Source: Taklimakanibacter albus (GTDB lineage: Bacteria > Pseudomonadota > Alphaproteobacteria > Rhizobiales > Aestuariivirgaceae). Taken from it: a stretch of 64,000 nucleotides of DNA. The stretch covers positions 1,302,001 through 1,366,000 of the forward strand of contig NZ_JAENHL010000006.1 in assembly GCF_016595235.1 (NCBI RefSeq). The letters are read 5' to 3'. A program made the position numbers and the translations under genes. Under the pieces are notes generated by a model, which saw only the letters and a list, made by a program, of their open reading frames with translations, was not told the origin of the DNA and did not search any database. This document shows, piece after piece, positions 8,704 to 17,105 of this stretch (the first letter of the stretch is position 1; each line of letters starts with the position of its first letter).

Positions 8704-9248
8704 CACTTTACATCCTTCATGACTCTGACAGTTACCATTTTATCGGGTTCCGACGGCGGCTCGCCCTTGGCGATCTTGTCGACGCACGGCATGCCCTGCG
8801 CCACTTCGCCGAATACCGTGTACTGGCCGTCGAGGAAGCCGCCATCGGCGAGCATGATGAAGAACTGGCTGTTGGCCGAGTTCGGGTCGGAGGTGCGCGC
8901 CATACCGACGACGCCGCGGGCGAAATGCGTGTTGGTGAATTCGGCTTTGAGATTGGGCTCGTTCGAGCCGCCGGTGCCATCGCCATTCTGGCCGTCGCCG
9001 GTCTGCGCCATGAAGCCGTCGATCACGCGGTGGAAGGGCACGCCGTCATAATATTTGGCGCGCGCCAGCTTCTTGATCTGCGCCACGTGATTGGGCGCGA
9101 GATCGGGCCTGAGCTTGACGGTGATCGTGCACTTATCGGTGGTCTTGATCGCCAGCGTATTCTCGGGGTCGAGCTCCTGCGCCGCCAGCGGCAGACTGCT
9201 CAGCGCCACGGCGGCGATCAGGCCGGCAAGGCCCAGTTTGAATTTCAT
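8703..9248 (-). CDS. Peptidyl-prolyl cis-trans isomerase, cyclophilin type (periplasmic)
   Basis: This 181-residue paralogue of the next gene carries an N-terminal signal peptide (MKFKLGLAGLIAAVALSSLP, cleavage after LAAQ or AAA region), so it acts in the periplasm. FHRVIDGFMAQTGD and SANSQFFIMLADGGFLD are the cyclophilin catalytic motifs. GDGQNGDGTGGSNEP is a slightly longer loop than in the cytoplasmic copy. It lies 39 bases downstream of coaD and overlaps the following ppiB by one base. Confidence 0.92.
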   Translation of the reverse strand: MKFKLGLAGLIAAVALSSLPLAAQELDPENTLAIKTTDKCTITVKLRPDLAPNHVAQIKKLARAKYYDGVPFHRVIDGFMAQTGDGQNGDGTGGSNEPNLKAEFTNTHFARGVVGMARTSDPNSANSQFFIMLADGGFLDGQYTVFGEVAQGMPCVDKIAKGEPPSEPDKMVTVRVMKDVK

Positions 9249-9287
9249 GCGGGTCTCCTTGGGGTTGAATGACGCGGGTTTTCCCCT

Positions 9288-9803
9288 TCAGGCGGGCTTT
9301 TTGAGGGCAGCCTTTACGGCAGCCAGCGCTTCCTTGGGGATGAACAAAGTGACGTCGCCGCCCATTGCGGCGATCTGCTTGACGAGGGACGATGCGATCA
9401 TCCGTGTCGCCGGGCTGGCGGCGAGAAAAACCGTTTCGATATCGGGTGCCATCGAGCCGTTCATCTGCCCCATCTGGACCTCATAATCGAAGTCGCTGGC
9501 GTCGCGCAGCCCGCGGATGATGAGGCCCGCCTGGGCCCGCCTCGCCGCATCGACGGCGAGATCGTCGAAGGTCTCGACCGCGATCTTGATGCCGGTATGC
9601 TCGGCGATCGGCGCCGTCACGGTCTGGAGCAATTTGATGCGCGTTTCCGCATCGATCAGCGCCTTCTTGCCGTGATGCGTGCCGACCCCTAGAACGAGCT
9701 TGTCCACAAGCCTCGCCGATCTCGCAATGATATCGAGATGGCCGTAGGTAACGGGGTCGAAACTGCCGGGATAAAAGCCAGTGCGCGCCATGGCGGAAGC
9801 CAT
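9288..9803 (-). CDS. coaD: Pantetheine-phosphate adenylyltransferase
   Basis: This 171-residue enzyme adenylates 4'-phosphopantetheine to dephospho-CoA. It shows the nucleotidyltransferase motif GSFDPVTYGHLDI and the C-terminal SSLVKQIAAMGGDV. ATG at 9803 is chosen because GCAGGAG lies about 12 bases before it; a second in-frame ATG at 9791 (MARTGFYPG) would also give a normal-length protein, and a TTG at 9827 is less likely. It is the first gene of the coaD-ppi-ppi-queA-tgt string. Confidence 0.93.
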   Translation of the reverse strand: MASAMARTGFYPGSFDPVTYGHLDIIARSARLVDKLVLGVGTHHGKKALIDAETRIKLLQTVTAPIAEHTGIKIAVETFDDLAVDAARRAQAGLIIRGLRDASDFDYEVQMGQMNGSMAPDIETVFLAASPATRMIASSLVKQIAAMGGDVTLFIPKEALAAVKAALKKPA

Positions 9804-9877
9804 AGCCCGATAAGGCTCCTGCCGCAACCTGTCAGCAGGCGGCAGTATGATCCGCCCATTCAGAGGGAGTAACCATA

Positions 9878-10300
9878 ATGGCCAACGACAATCCGTCCAT
9901 CATTTCGCATGTTTCACTGGGCACCAACCAGTTCGACAAGGCCAGGGCCTTCTACTTGAAGGCGCTCGCCCCGCTTGGCTGCAAGATCATCATGGAGCAT
10001 CCCGGAGTCGCCGCCTTCGGCAAGCAATTCCCGGAATTCTGGGTCGGCGAGCCGCATGACGGCAAGAAGGCCGAGATCGGCAATGGAACACATGTCAGCT
10101 TCGCGGCCGGCTCCAAGGCCGAGGTCGACGCCTTCCACAAGGCGGCGGTCGCCGCCGGCGGCAGCGACGACGGCAAGCCGGGACCGCGTGAGGAATATGG
10201 CGAGCCCTATTACGGCGCCTTCATCCGCGACCTCGACGGCCACAAGATCGAGGCCACCTTCTGGGACGAAGAACTCGCCAAGAAGCTGGGAATGGGTTGA
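9878..10300 (+). CDS. VOC-family (glyoxalase/bleomycin-resistance fold) protein
   Basis: This 140-residue protein has the two beta-alpha-beta-beta-beta modules of the vicinal oxygen chelate fold. The first begins ISHVSLGTNQFDKARAFY, and the second ends in YGAFIRDLDGHKIEATFW, with the usual metal His and Glu positions (HVSLG, GTHVSF, KIEATF). Its substrate is unknown. It is divergent from coaD and faces ilvD, separated from it by a strong hairpin. Confidence 0.85.
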   Translation: MANDNPSIISHVSLGTNQFDKARAFYLKALAPLGCKIIMEHPGVAAFGKQFPEFWVGEPHDGKKAEIGNGTHVSFAAGSKAEVDAFHKAAVAAGGSDDGKPGPREEYGEPYYGAFIRDLDGHKIEATFWDEELAKKLGMG

Positions 10301-10304
10301 TCAG

Positions 10305-10347
10305 ATCTCCCTCCCCCGCATCCGCGACGCGCGGGAGGGAGATTTAA
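10305..10347. terminator. Bidirectional terminator between the VOC gene and ilvD
   Basis: ATCTCCCTCCC (10305-10315) pairs with GGGAGGGAGAT (10333-10343), with extra C-G pairs inside. TTTAATT follows on the plus strand and A/T-rich sequence on the other side. It lies between two convergent stop codons, as expected for a shared rho-independent terminator. Confidence 0.8.
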
Positions 10348-10348
10348 T

Positions 10349-12193
10349 TCATTCCGGGACGTGGCGCACCGCGCCTTTGGCGGCGCTGGTCGCCATCGAG
10401 GCATAGGCCCGAAGTGCGGTCGAAACCTTGCGGTTGCGCTTCTCTTCCGGCTTCCACACGGCGCCGTCGCGCGCGGTCTTTTCGGCGCGGCGCCGGGCGA
10501 TTTCCGCCTCGTCGACCGCCAGATGAAGCTTGCGCTTCGGGATGTCGATCTCGATGCGGTCGCCGCTGCGGACGAGGCCCATCAGCCCGCCTTCCGCCGC
10601 TTCGGGCGAAGCATGACCGATCGACAAGCCGGATGTGCCGCCTGAGAAACGCCCGTCGGTGATGAGCGCGCAGGCTTTGCCGAGGCCCTTCGATTTGAGA
10701 TAGCTCGTCGGGTACAGCATTTCCTGCATGCCGGGACCGCCGCGCGGTCCTTCATAGCGGATGACGACGACATCGCCCACTTTCACCTTGCCAGTGAGAA
10801 TGCCGCTCACCGCCGAATCCTGGCTTTCGAACACGACGGCGGGTCCTGAGAAGACCAGAATCGATTCATCGACGCCGGCCGTCTTCACGATGGCGCCGAG
10901 CTCGGCAAGATTGCCGTAGAGCACCGCGAGGCCGCCATCCTTGGAGAAGGCATGCTCGGCCGAACGGATCACGCCCTTCTCGCGGTCGACATCGAGCGTG
11001 TCATAGCGGCGCTCTTGGCTGAAAGCGACTTGCGTCGGCACGCCGCCGGGCGCGGCGCGGAAGAAGTCGCTGACCTTGGCGCTTTTGGTTCGCACGACGT
11101 CCCACTGGTCGAGGGCCGCGCCCAAGCTTTCCGAATGGACGGTGGGCACCGACGTATCGATGAGCCCGCCGCGGTCAAGCTCGCCCAGGATCGCCATGAT
11201 GCCGCCGGCGCGATGCACGTCTTCCATATGAACATCGGACTTCGACGGCGCCACCTTGCACAGCACCGGCACACGGCGTGACAGCCGGTCGATATCGGCC
11301 ATGCCGAAATCGAGATTGGCCTCATGCGCGGCGGCGAGGAGATGCAGCACGGTATTGGTCGACCCGCCCATGGCGATGTCGAGCGTCATGGCATTCTCGA
11401 AGGCGGCGAAGGTCGCGATCGAGCGCGGCAGGATGCTGGCATCGTCCTGCTCGTAATAGCGCCGCGCCAGGTCGACGATGAGATGGCCCGCCTCGACGAA
11501 AAGCCGGCGGCGGTCGGCATGGGTGGCGAGCGTCGAGCCATTGCCGGGCAACGACAGGCCGAGCGCTTCGGTGAGGCAGTTCATCGAATTGGCGGTGAAC
11601 ATGCCGGAGCACGAGCCGCAGGTCGGGCACGCCGAGCGCTCGATGACCTTCATGTCCTCCTCGGAGACCTTGTCGTCGACGGCCGCCACCATGGCGTCGA
11701 CCAGATCGAGGGCGACCTCCTTGCCCTTGAGGACCACCTTGCCGGCTTCCATCGGCCCGCCCGAGACGAAGACGACCGGGATATTGAGGCGCATGGCGGC
11801 CATCAGCATGCCGGGGGTGATCTTGTCGCAATTGGAGATGCAGACCATCGCGTCGGCGCAATGGGCATTGACCATATATTCGACCGAGTCGGCGATGAGA
11901 TCGCGCGACGGCAGCGAATAGAGCATGCCGTCATGGCCCATGGCGATGCCGTCATCGACGGCGATGGTGTTGAATTCCTTGGCGACACCGCCGGCCGCTT
12001 CGATCTCGCGCGCTACCAGCTGGCCCAGATCCTTCAGATGCACATGGCCCGGCACGAACTGGGTGAAGGAATTGACGACCGCGATGATCGGCTTGCCGAA
12101 ATCGCTGTCCTTCATGCCGGTGGCGCGCCAGAGGCCGCGCGCGCCGGCCATGTTGCGGCCATGGGTGGTGGTACGGGAACGATAGCTGGGCAT
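10349..12193 (-). CDS. ilvD: Dihydroxy-acid dehydratase
   Basis: This 614-residue enzyme of branched-chain amino-acid synthesis dehydrates 2,3-dihydroxy-isovalerate and -methylvalerate to the 2-oxo acids. The N-terminus [20 protein letters not shown], the iron-sulfur motifs [12 protein letters not shown] and [19 protein letters not shown], and the C-terminal [15 protein letters not shown] are intact. Its length matches the E. coli type. It is monocistronic here, with ilvD-facing terminator sequence immediately downstream. Confidence 0.96.
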   Translation of the reverse strand: MPSYRSRTTTHGRNMAGARGLWRATGMKDSDFGKPIIAVVNSFTQFVPGHVHLKDLGQLVAREIEAAGGVAKEFNTIAVDDGIAMGHDGMLYSLPSRDLIADSVEYMVNAHCADAMVCISNCDKITPGMLMAAMRLNIPVVFVSGGPMEAGKVVLKGKEVALDLVDAMVAAVDDKVSEEDMKVIERSACPTCGSCSGMFTANSMNCLTEALGLSLPGNGSTLATHADRRRLFVEAGHLIVDLARRYYEQDDASILPRSIATFAAFENAMTLDIAMGGSTNTVLHLLAAAHEANLDFGMADIDRLSRRVPVLCKVAPSKSDVHMEDVHRAGGIMAILGELDRGGLIDTSVPTVHSESLGAALDQWDVVRTKSAKVSDFFRAAPGGVPTQVAFSQERRYDTLDVDREKGVIRSAEHAFSKDGGLAVLYGNLAELGAIVKTAGVDESILVFSGPAVVFESQDSAVSGILTGKVKVGDVVVIRYEGPRGGPGMQEMLYPTSYLKSKGLGKACALITDGRFSGGTSGLSIGHASPEAAEGGLMGLVRSGDRIEIDIPKRKLHLAVDEAEIARRRAEKTARDGAVWKPEEKRNRKVSTALRAYASMATSAAKGAVRHVPE

Positions 12194-12304
12194 GGGTTTC
12201 TCGGTCTTTTCCTAAGCCTTTCAGGAGGATGCCTTCGTGCGCGCGCAGGGGAACCCTGTCAACCTTTCAGATGACATGGCTCGAATGCACCCGCGGGACG
12301 GAAT

Positions 12305-12913
12305 TCAGCGGCCGCGCAAGGCGAGCCACAGCCCGCCGCCGATCAGGCAGAGGCCGCTCGACACCTCGACGAAACGCACCCGCTTCTGCGACAGCCAGGA
12401 CCCGGCATTGCCGGCGGCGAAGGCATAGAGGCTGTCGAAGACGGTAGCGATGACCATGAAGCTCAGGCCCAAGAGGACCAACTGGTTCGGATAGTCGCCG
12501 TCTTTAGAGATGAATTGCGGGATGAGCGCCCCGAAAACGAGCAGCACTTTTGGATTGGAGAGGATGACGACGAAACCCTGGAAGAAGAAACCGCCCCGGG
12601 GCGCCGTGGCGGCCGCGGCCGTCAACTGCCCCTTTGAACGTATGAGCTTGATGCCGAGCCAGATCAGATAGGCGGCGCCCGCGATGCGCAGAACGTCGAA
12701 CCACACACCCATATAGGTGATGGCGGAAGCGAGGCCGGCAATGGCGATGGCCATCCAGACCAGGAGGCCCGCCTGGGTGCCGGCCACATTGAGCAGACCG
12801 GCGCGGGTGCCGTGCTTGAGGCTGTTGGCGATGATGATGGTGACGGTCGGTCCCGGCACGATGACGATGGCGATCGCGGCGATACAGAAGGCGATATAGG
12901 CTTCGAGTGTCAT
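12305..12913 (-). CDS. LysE/RhtB-family amino-acid exporter
   Basis: This 202-residue inner-membrane exporter begins at ATG 12913 (MTLEAYIAFCIAAIAIVIVP), after a rejected long upstream extension. PGPTVTIIIANSLKHGTRAG and AGAAYLIWLGIKLI are the family's hallmark first and third helix segments. Six hydrophobic helices are apparent. It probably exports amino acids or homoserine-type metabolites. A second, distinct LysE member lies at 14553-15155. Confidence 0.88.
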   Translation of the reverse strand: MTLEAYIAFCIAAIAIVIVPGPTVTIIIANSLKHGTRAGLLNVAGTQAGLLVWMAIAIAGLASAITYMGVWFDVLRIAGAAYLIWLGIKLIRSKGQLTAAAATAPRGGFFFQGFVVILSNPKVLLVFGALIPQFISKDGDYPNQLVLLGLSFMVIATVFDSLYAFAAGNAGSWLSQKRVRFVEVSSGLCLIGGGLWLALRGR

Positions 12914-13011
12914 GGGTCCCTCTCTGAACAGGTCGCTCAGCAAGCCATAGCGGCGCCGGCGCTTGCAAGAGGATTCTGGACAGCAGACGACGATTTCTCG
13001 TAAGGAATTGG

Positions 13012-13190
13012 GACTGCCCGGTGCCCTTGCGGGAGAATCGGAAACACGGTGCAAGCCCGTGGCGTGCCCAACGCTGTAAGGAGGATTTTTCCAGCTACTT
13101 CAGCATCTTATACTGAAGTGCAAAGCCACTGGTTCAACCGGGAAGGCGCTGGAGAAAGATGAATCCGAGCCAGAAGACCGGCCAGGCAGG
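13012..13190 (+). promoter_or_regulatory. Cobalamin riboswitch upstream of bluB
   Basis: The segment contains, in order, the blocks of the AdoCbl aptamer: GGTGCCCTTGCGGGAGAATC, GGAAACACGGTGCAAGCCCG, a variant core TGCCCAACGCTGTAAGGAGG, then AAGCCACTGG, CCGGGAAGGCGCTGG, and the B12 box GAGCCAGAAGACCGGCC (13167-13183). It ends about 55 bases before the bluB ATG at 13245, leaving room for an expression platform that overlaps the ribosome binding site. Cobalamin binding is expected to reduce bluB expression. The CCAACGCTG core differs slightly from the usual CCGCAACTG. Confidence 0.88.
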
Positions 13191-13244
13191 ACGGCTCCCG
13201 TTTGGACAGGCGGGTGGCAGCGATGCAACGCGAGGGGAAAAGCG

Positions 13245-13958
13245 ATGCAGGCCGAGACCATTACGCCGACAACCACCGATTTCGACGCGGCAGCGCGTGA
13301 CGCCGTATATCGTGCGATATTCAACCGTCGCGATATACGCGGCCAGTTCCTGCCCCGGCCGGTTCCCGATGAGATCCTGGCGCGTCTCCTCACCGCCGCC
13401 CATCACGCGCCCTCGGTCGGCTATATGCAGCCCTGGAATTTCATCCTCATCCGTGATGCGGAACGCAAAGCCCGGATCCGCGATCTCGTCTGCCGGGCGA
13501 GCGCCGAGGAAGTCCGCCATATCGAGGACGCACGCCAGGTTCTCTACCGCTCGCTGAAGCTCGACGGCATCATCGAGGCGCCGGTCAATCTCTGCATCAC
13601 CTGCGACCGCAGCCGCACCGCCGACGCCCCGCTTGGGCGCTGGCACAATCCCGAGATGGATCTCTACAGCACCGTCTGCGCGGTACAGAATCTCTGGCTC
13701 GCGGCGCGCGCCGAAGGCATCGGCGTCGGTTGGGTCAGCATCCTCGACAAGGACGAGTTGAAGGCTCTGCTCGGCATTCCGGCGCAGATAACGCCGGTCG
13801 CCTATCTCTGTCTTGGCTATGTCTCGGATTTCGCCAACAAGCCGGAGCTCGAAAACAAAGGCTGGCGCAAGCGCCTGGCGCTCGACGAGCTCGTGTTCAG
13901 TGAAAGCTGGGCCGGCAATGGCGAAGCCCCTCTCAAGACATTGATCAAATCCGCTTGA
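13245..13958 (+). CDS. bluB: 5,6-dimethylbenzimidazole synthase
   Basis: This 237-residue nitroreductase-fold enzyme uses oxygen to cleave FMNH2 and make 5,6-dimethylbenzimidazole, the lower ligand of vitamin B12. NRRDIRGQFLPRPVPDEIL and HHAPSVGYMQPWNFILI are BluB signatures, with GRWHNPEMDLYS and GIGVGWVSI later. AGGGGAAAAGCG precedes the ATG. The cobalamin riboswitch directly upstream supports both the function and the promoter direction. No other B12-synthesis genes are in the window. It overlaps the convergent methyltransferase gene by 14 bases. Confidence 0.95.
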   Translation: MQAETITPTTTDFDAAARDAVYRAIFNRRDIRGQFLPRPVPDEILARLLTAAHHAPSVGYMQPWNFILIRDAERKARIRDLVCRASAEEVRHIEDARQVLYRSLKLDGIIEAPVNLCITCDRSRTADAPLGRWHNPEMDLYSTVCAVQNLWLAARAEGIGVGWVSILDKDELKALLGIPAQITPVAYLCLGYVSDFANKPELENKGWRKRLALDELVFSESWAGNGEAPLKTLIKSA

Positions 13959-14550
13959 ACACCGCGAAGGTGAAATTCTGGGTCGTGCCGAAGGGAGTCG
14001 CATGGGTTTCGACTTCTTGAGTCTCGAGCACGAAATCCCTTCCCAGCCGCGCCGCCAGAGTCTCGGCGCTATAGCGCTGCACCGGCAGCCCGCTGCATTT
14101 CTCGGGGCCTGAAAGCGCAAAGGTCGAGATCACGATATGCGATCCAGGCCGGGTGCCGGCTTTGAGCGCGGCGATATAGGCGTCCTGGGCGGCTTCCTCG
14201 GTCAGAAAGTGGAACACGGCGCGGTCATGCCAGATGTCCCACTGCCGTTCAGGCGTCCAGCGCGTGATATCGGCGACGATCCACGCGACTTTGCCCGCCT
14301 CGACGCCGAGCCGTTCCCTCGAACGGCCGAGCGCCACGTCGGAAATGTCGAGCACGGTGAGATCATCATAAGTCTCGGCCAAAAGCCGGTCGGCCAGACG
14401 CGAGGCGCCGCCGCCGATATCGATGACCGAGCCCGTCCCCGCTTTGCGGATCAAGGCGAGCGAACGCTCCGGCACGTCCTGATACCAGCTGACGGCCGTA
14501 TCGGATTTGACGGTGTAGGTATGATCCCAATGGTCGCGGCGGTCCGTCAT
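13945..14550 (-). CDS. Class I SAM-dependent methyltransferase
   Basis: This 201-residue protein begins MTDRRDHWDHTYTVK at ATG 14550. The SAM-binding motif is VIDIGGGASRLADRLL (about residues 40-55). LTVLDISDVALGRSRERLG is the acidic strand-2 motif and IWHDRAVFHFLTEEA the motif IV region. The substrate is unknown; the protein resembles the small DHWDxxYxxK-type methyltransferases often annotated TehB-like. It starts two bases after the LysE exporter gene ends on the same strand. Confidence 0.88.
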   Translation of the reverse strand: MTDRRDHWDHTYTVKSDTAVSWYQDVPERSLALIRKAGTGSVIDIGGGASRLADRLLAETYDDLTVLDISDVALGRSRERLGVEAGKVAWIVADITRWTPERQWDIWHDRAVFHFLTEEAAQDAYIAALKAGTRPGSHIVISTFALSGPEKCSGLPVQRYSAETLAARLGRDFVLETQEVETHATPFGTTQNFTFAVFKRI

Positions 14551-14552
14551 TA

Positions 14553-15155
14553 TTATCTGGGCCAGGCGAGCCACAGCGCGGCGATCACCAGAAGCCCGCC
14601 GCTGAGGCGATCGAGCCAGACGAGGCGTTCGCCGGTGAGGAAATTGCGCGCCTGGGCGGCCGAGATCGCCAGCACGGCGCCGAAGACGGCGCTCACCGCC
14701 ACGAAGGTGACGCCGAGGATCGACAGCTGCGGTGCCGCCGGCCGGTTCGGGTCGACGAAGGGCGGCAGGAAGGCGGCGAGAAAGAGGATGACTTCCGGAT
14801 TGGCGACGGCGACCAGAAAACCGTCGCGGAACAGCCGCCCCGTCGGCTGCGGTCCGGCGAGACCGGCCCTGCCGGCGAACCACAGGCGCGTGAACCCCAG
14901 ATAAAGAAGAAAGGCGGCGCCGCCGAGCCTGATCCAGTCGAACCAGGTCTTCATCGCCTCGGCGATCCAGGCGAGGCCGAAGGCGACGAGCGAGATCAGC
15001 AGCACGAAGCCGATGACATTGCCGGCGACTGTGACGAGCCCGCCGCGCACGCCCTGCCCGATGCTGTTGGCGACGATCACCGACATCGCCGGCCCGGGCT
15101 TGGCGAACAGCAAGGCGCTGGCGGCGAGAAAGGCAAAGAAGAGATCGAGCGGCAT
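14553..15155 (-). CDS. LysE/RhtB-family amino-acid exporter
   Basis: This 200-residue membrane protein begins MPLDLFFAFLAASALLFAKP, followed by GPAMSVIVANSIGQGVRGGL, which matches the LysE first-helix signature. GGAAFLLYLGFTRLWF is the third-helix motif. It is only a distant paralogue of the exporter at 12305-12913. It sits upstream of, and nearly adjacent to, the methyltransferase gene, so the two are likely cotranscribed. Confidence 0.87.
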   Translation of the reverse strand: MPLDLFFAFLAASALLFAKPGPAMSVIVANSIGQGVRGGLVTVAGNVIGFVLLISLVAFGLAWIAEAMKTWFDWIRLGGAAFLLYLGFTRLWFAGRAGLAGPQPTGRLFRDGFLVAVANPEVILFLAAFLPPFVDPNRPAAPQLSILGVTFVAVSAVFGAVLAISAAQARNFLTGERLVWLDRLSGGLLVIAALWLAWPR

Positions 15156-15176
15156 GGCGGCCTTATCCCAGGTTGC

Positions 15177-16667
15177 TCAGCCCGACGCAATCATCTCGGC
15201 GATCCGCACCGTATCGGCGCCGAGCTCGCGGTTGTCGTCGAACGGCGTGACGCGGCTGCGCACCGCTCTATAGGCCTCGGCCGTGCCGCGGCCGAGCTCG
15301 GCCGTCACGCCGCGGATTTCCGCCGCATAGGCTGACGCGATGAGCTCCATGGCGATGAGGTGCCGCAGCCGGTCGACGATCTGGCTGGTTTTCGCGACGA
15401 CGCCCGGCGCCATCGACGCCTGGTCCTCGATCCAGTCGGAAACGGCGATCGGCGTCAGTGAAATGGGGTTGGCGAGAAAGCGGACTTCCGCCTCGAGCGC
15501 CGAAATGGGCTTCTGCAGAATGGCGAGGCCGATGCGGTTCTGGCCCTCGGCGGCGAGAAAGCGCGGCAGATCCGCCACCACCGGCGACATGAGCTTGATC
15601 GTCCGGTTGGCGATGCCCGCCGCGGCATGGGCAAGCGCCTGTCCGAGCCGCTCCCAGGCGAGGACGAAGGCGGTCATGTCGAAATTGCCATGCGACACGA
15701 TCCGGTCTTCTGAGGCCAGCACCACAGGGTTGTCGCCGGAGCTGGCGAGCTCGATCTCGGTCGCGGCGCGCGCCTCGTCGATCGCGTGGCGCAGCGCCCC
15801 CCAGACCTGCGGCACGCAGCGATAGCTGAGCGGATCCTGGATGCGCCGGGCCGCGCCTTCCGTGAACAGCGTGCTCCCCGCCAGCAGGTCGCGCAATTGC
15901 GCGGCGACCTCCCTTTGTCCGAAGGCCGGGCGCGCCGCCATCGCGCTCTCATCGAGCGCGCTGACATTGCCGCGAAAGGCTTCCAGGTTCAGCGCATAGG
16001 CTTTCAGCGACCAGAGGAAGGCCCGCTCGATATCTTCGAGCGCCAGGCAGGCTTGCGCGACTGACAGGCTGTTGGCGACGATGAGGGCATGGCCGTCCTT
16101 GGCATGGATCTCGAGCGGCGGCAGGTCGGCGCGCTTCAGCGCTTCCACCGCCGGCAGGGTCTCGCCCGCATATTCCGCCTGACCCTGGCCGATGAGGCCG
16201 AGTGTCATATGTGCCAAGGGCGAAAGATCGGCGGCACCCAGCGAGCCCAGCGACGGCACCACCGGGTGCAGGCCGGCATTGAGTGCCGCAACGAGCCCTT
16301 CAAAGACCCCAGGCGAAATGCCGGTGCCACCCGCCGCCATGCCGGCGATCCTGACCGCCATCATGGCGCGCACCGCCTCGCCGGGCAGCGGCGGCCCGAA
16401 GCCGACGGCATGGCCGAAGGCGATCCTGCGCTGATAGGTGATCAGATCCTCTTCGCCGAGCGGCGTATCGACCGCGGCGCCGAGCGCCGTGGTCAGCCCA
16501 TAGACCTTGCGCCCTTCGGCGGCGTGGCGCTCCACCACCGCGCGGCTCGCCTGGATCCGCGCATGAATTTCCGGAGAGACTTCGACGCGCGCCCGGCGCC
16601 GCGCAATGGCCGCAATGTCGTCCGTCCCGAGCGGCGTCGCGGTCAGGCGGATGGGCATCGTTGTCAT
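15177..16667 (-). CDS. HAL/PAL/TAL-family aromatic amino-acid lyase homologue with altered MIO site
   Basis: This 496-residue protein belongs to the histidine/phenylalanine ammonia-lyase family. It has VYGLTTALGAAVDTPL (the Tyr loop), ANSLSVAQACLALEDIERA, DPLSYRCVPQVWGAL, ASSGDNPVV and NRTIKLMSP-type segments. The usual GxxGASGDLxPLAH sequence, whose Ala-Ser-Gly makes the MIO cofactor, is replaced near residues 146-157 by LGSLGAADLSPLAHM, one residue shorter and lacking the Ser-Gly. The late EDHxSM motif reads EDQASM. It may be a non-MIO lyase or a changed activity, so hutH is not assigned. No hutU, hutI or hutG lie nearby. Confidence 0.82.
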   Translation of the reverse strand: MTTMPIRLTATPLGTDDIAAIARRRARVEVSPEIHARIQASRAVVERHAAEGRKVYGLTTALGAAVDTPLGEEDLITYQRRIAFGHAVGFGPPLPGEAVRAMMAVRIAGMAAGGTGISPGVFEGLVAALNAGLHPVVPSLGSLGAADLSPLAHMTLGLIGQGQAEYAGETLPAVEALKRADLPPLEIHAKDGHALIVANSLSVAQACLALEDIERAFLWSLKAYALNLEAFRGNVSALDESAMAARPAFGQREVAAQLRDLLAGSTLFTEGAARRIQDPLSYRCVPQVWGALRHAIDEARAATEIELASSGDNPVVLASEDRIVSHGNFDMTAFVLAWERLGQALAHAAAGIANRTIKLMSPVVADLPRFLAAEGQNRIGLAILQKPISALEAEVRFLANPISLTPIAVSDWIEDQASMAPGVVAKTSQIVDRLRHLIAMELIASAYAAEIRGVTAELGRGTAEAYRAVRSRVTPFDDNRELGADTVRIAEMIASG

Positions 16668-16734
16668 GGAGATCCTTGAGGAGACGGTGTGCGCGGGAAA
16701 GAATCCCGCGCCCGGGGCATGGAGTCAATTCCGA

Positions 16735-17103
16735 TCACGATGCCGGCAGCACGAGAACCGCATCCGGCACCCAGCCGGTTTCACCCGCCGTCGTGGTGAC
16801 CCAGCAGAAGCCGCTTTCGGCGTAATGCAGCATCACGATCTCGCCCGCCGTGACGGTCAGCTCGATGGCGTCAAAATCCCGGATCAGCCGGAGCTTGTCG
16901 CCGTGCGGCGCAAGCCAGTTGCCCGGCGCCCAGCCTTCCTGGCCCGCGTCATTGCGGCACCAGGTCCAGCCGAAGAGATCGGTCTCTCGGGAATAGTCGG
17001 GAACGAGAAGGTCACCCGCTTTGCCCTTCACCGGATCGGCATAGGGGCGCCGGTATTCCTGCGCCACCTTCGCCGTGAGGCCATCGGGAAAGACGTAGAG
17101 CAA
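16735..17103 (-). CDS. SH3-domain-like protein
   Basis: This 122-residue protein begins at TTG 17103, supported by GGAG five bases upstream within the end of gyrA; no early ATG exists. Two similar halves each end in a Gly-Trp-Val/Ala-Pro turn (EGWAPGNWLAPHG near residue 60 and TGWVPDAVLVLP at the C-terminus), which fits tandem bacterial SH3-like barrels. It has no signal peptide. It starts two bases after gyrA ends and is probably cotranscribed with it. The partner or ligand is unknown. Confidence 0.75.
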   Translation of the reverse strand: MLYVFPDGLTAKVAQEYRRPYADPVKGKAGDLLVPDYSRETDLFGWTWCRNDAGQEGWAPGNWLAPHGDKLRLIRDFDAIELTVTAGEIVMLHYAESGFCWVTTTAGETGWVPDAVLVLPAS

Positions 17104-17105
17104 TC

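Noticed and set aside
13159-13557. Plus-strand frame starting inside the cobalamin riboswitch
   Set aside because: It overlaps bluB in another frame and starts within aptamer sequence.
15177-16667. Naming the lyase gene hutH
   Set aside because: The MIO triad is absent and no other hut genes are near, so histidine degradation is not supported.
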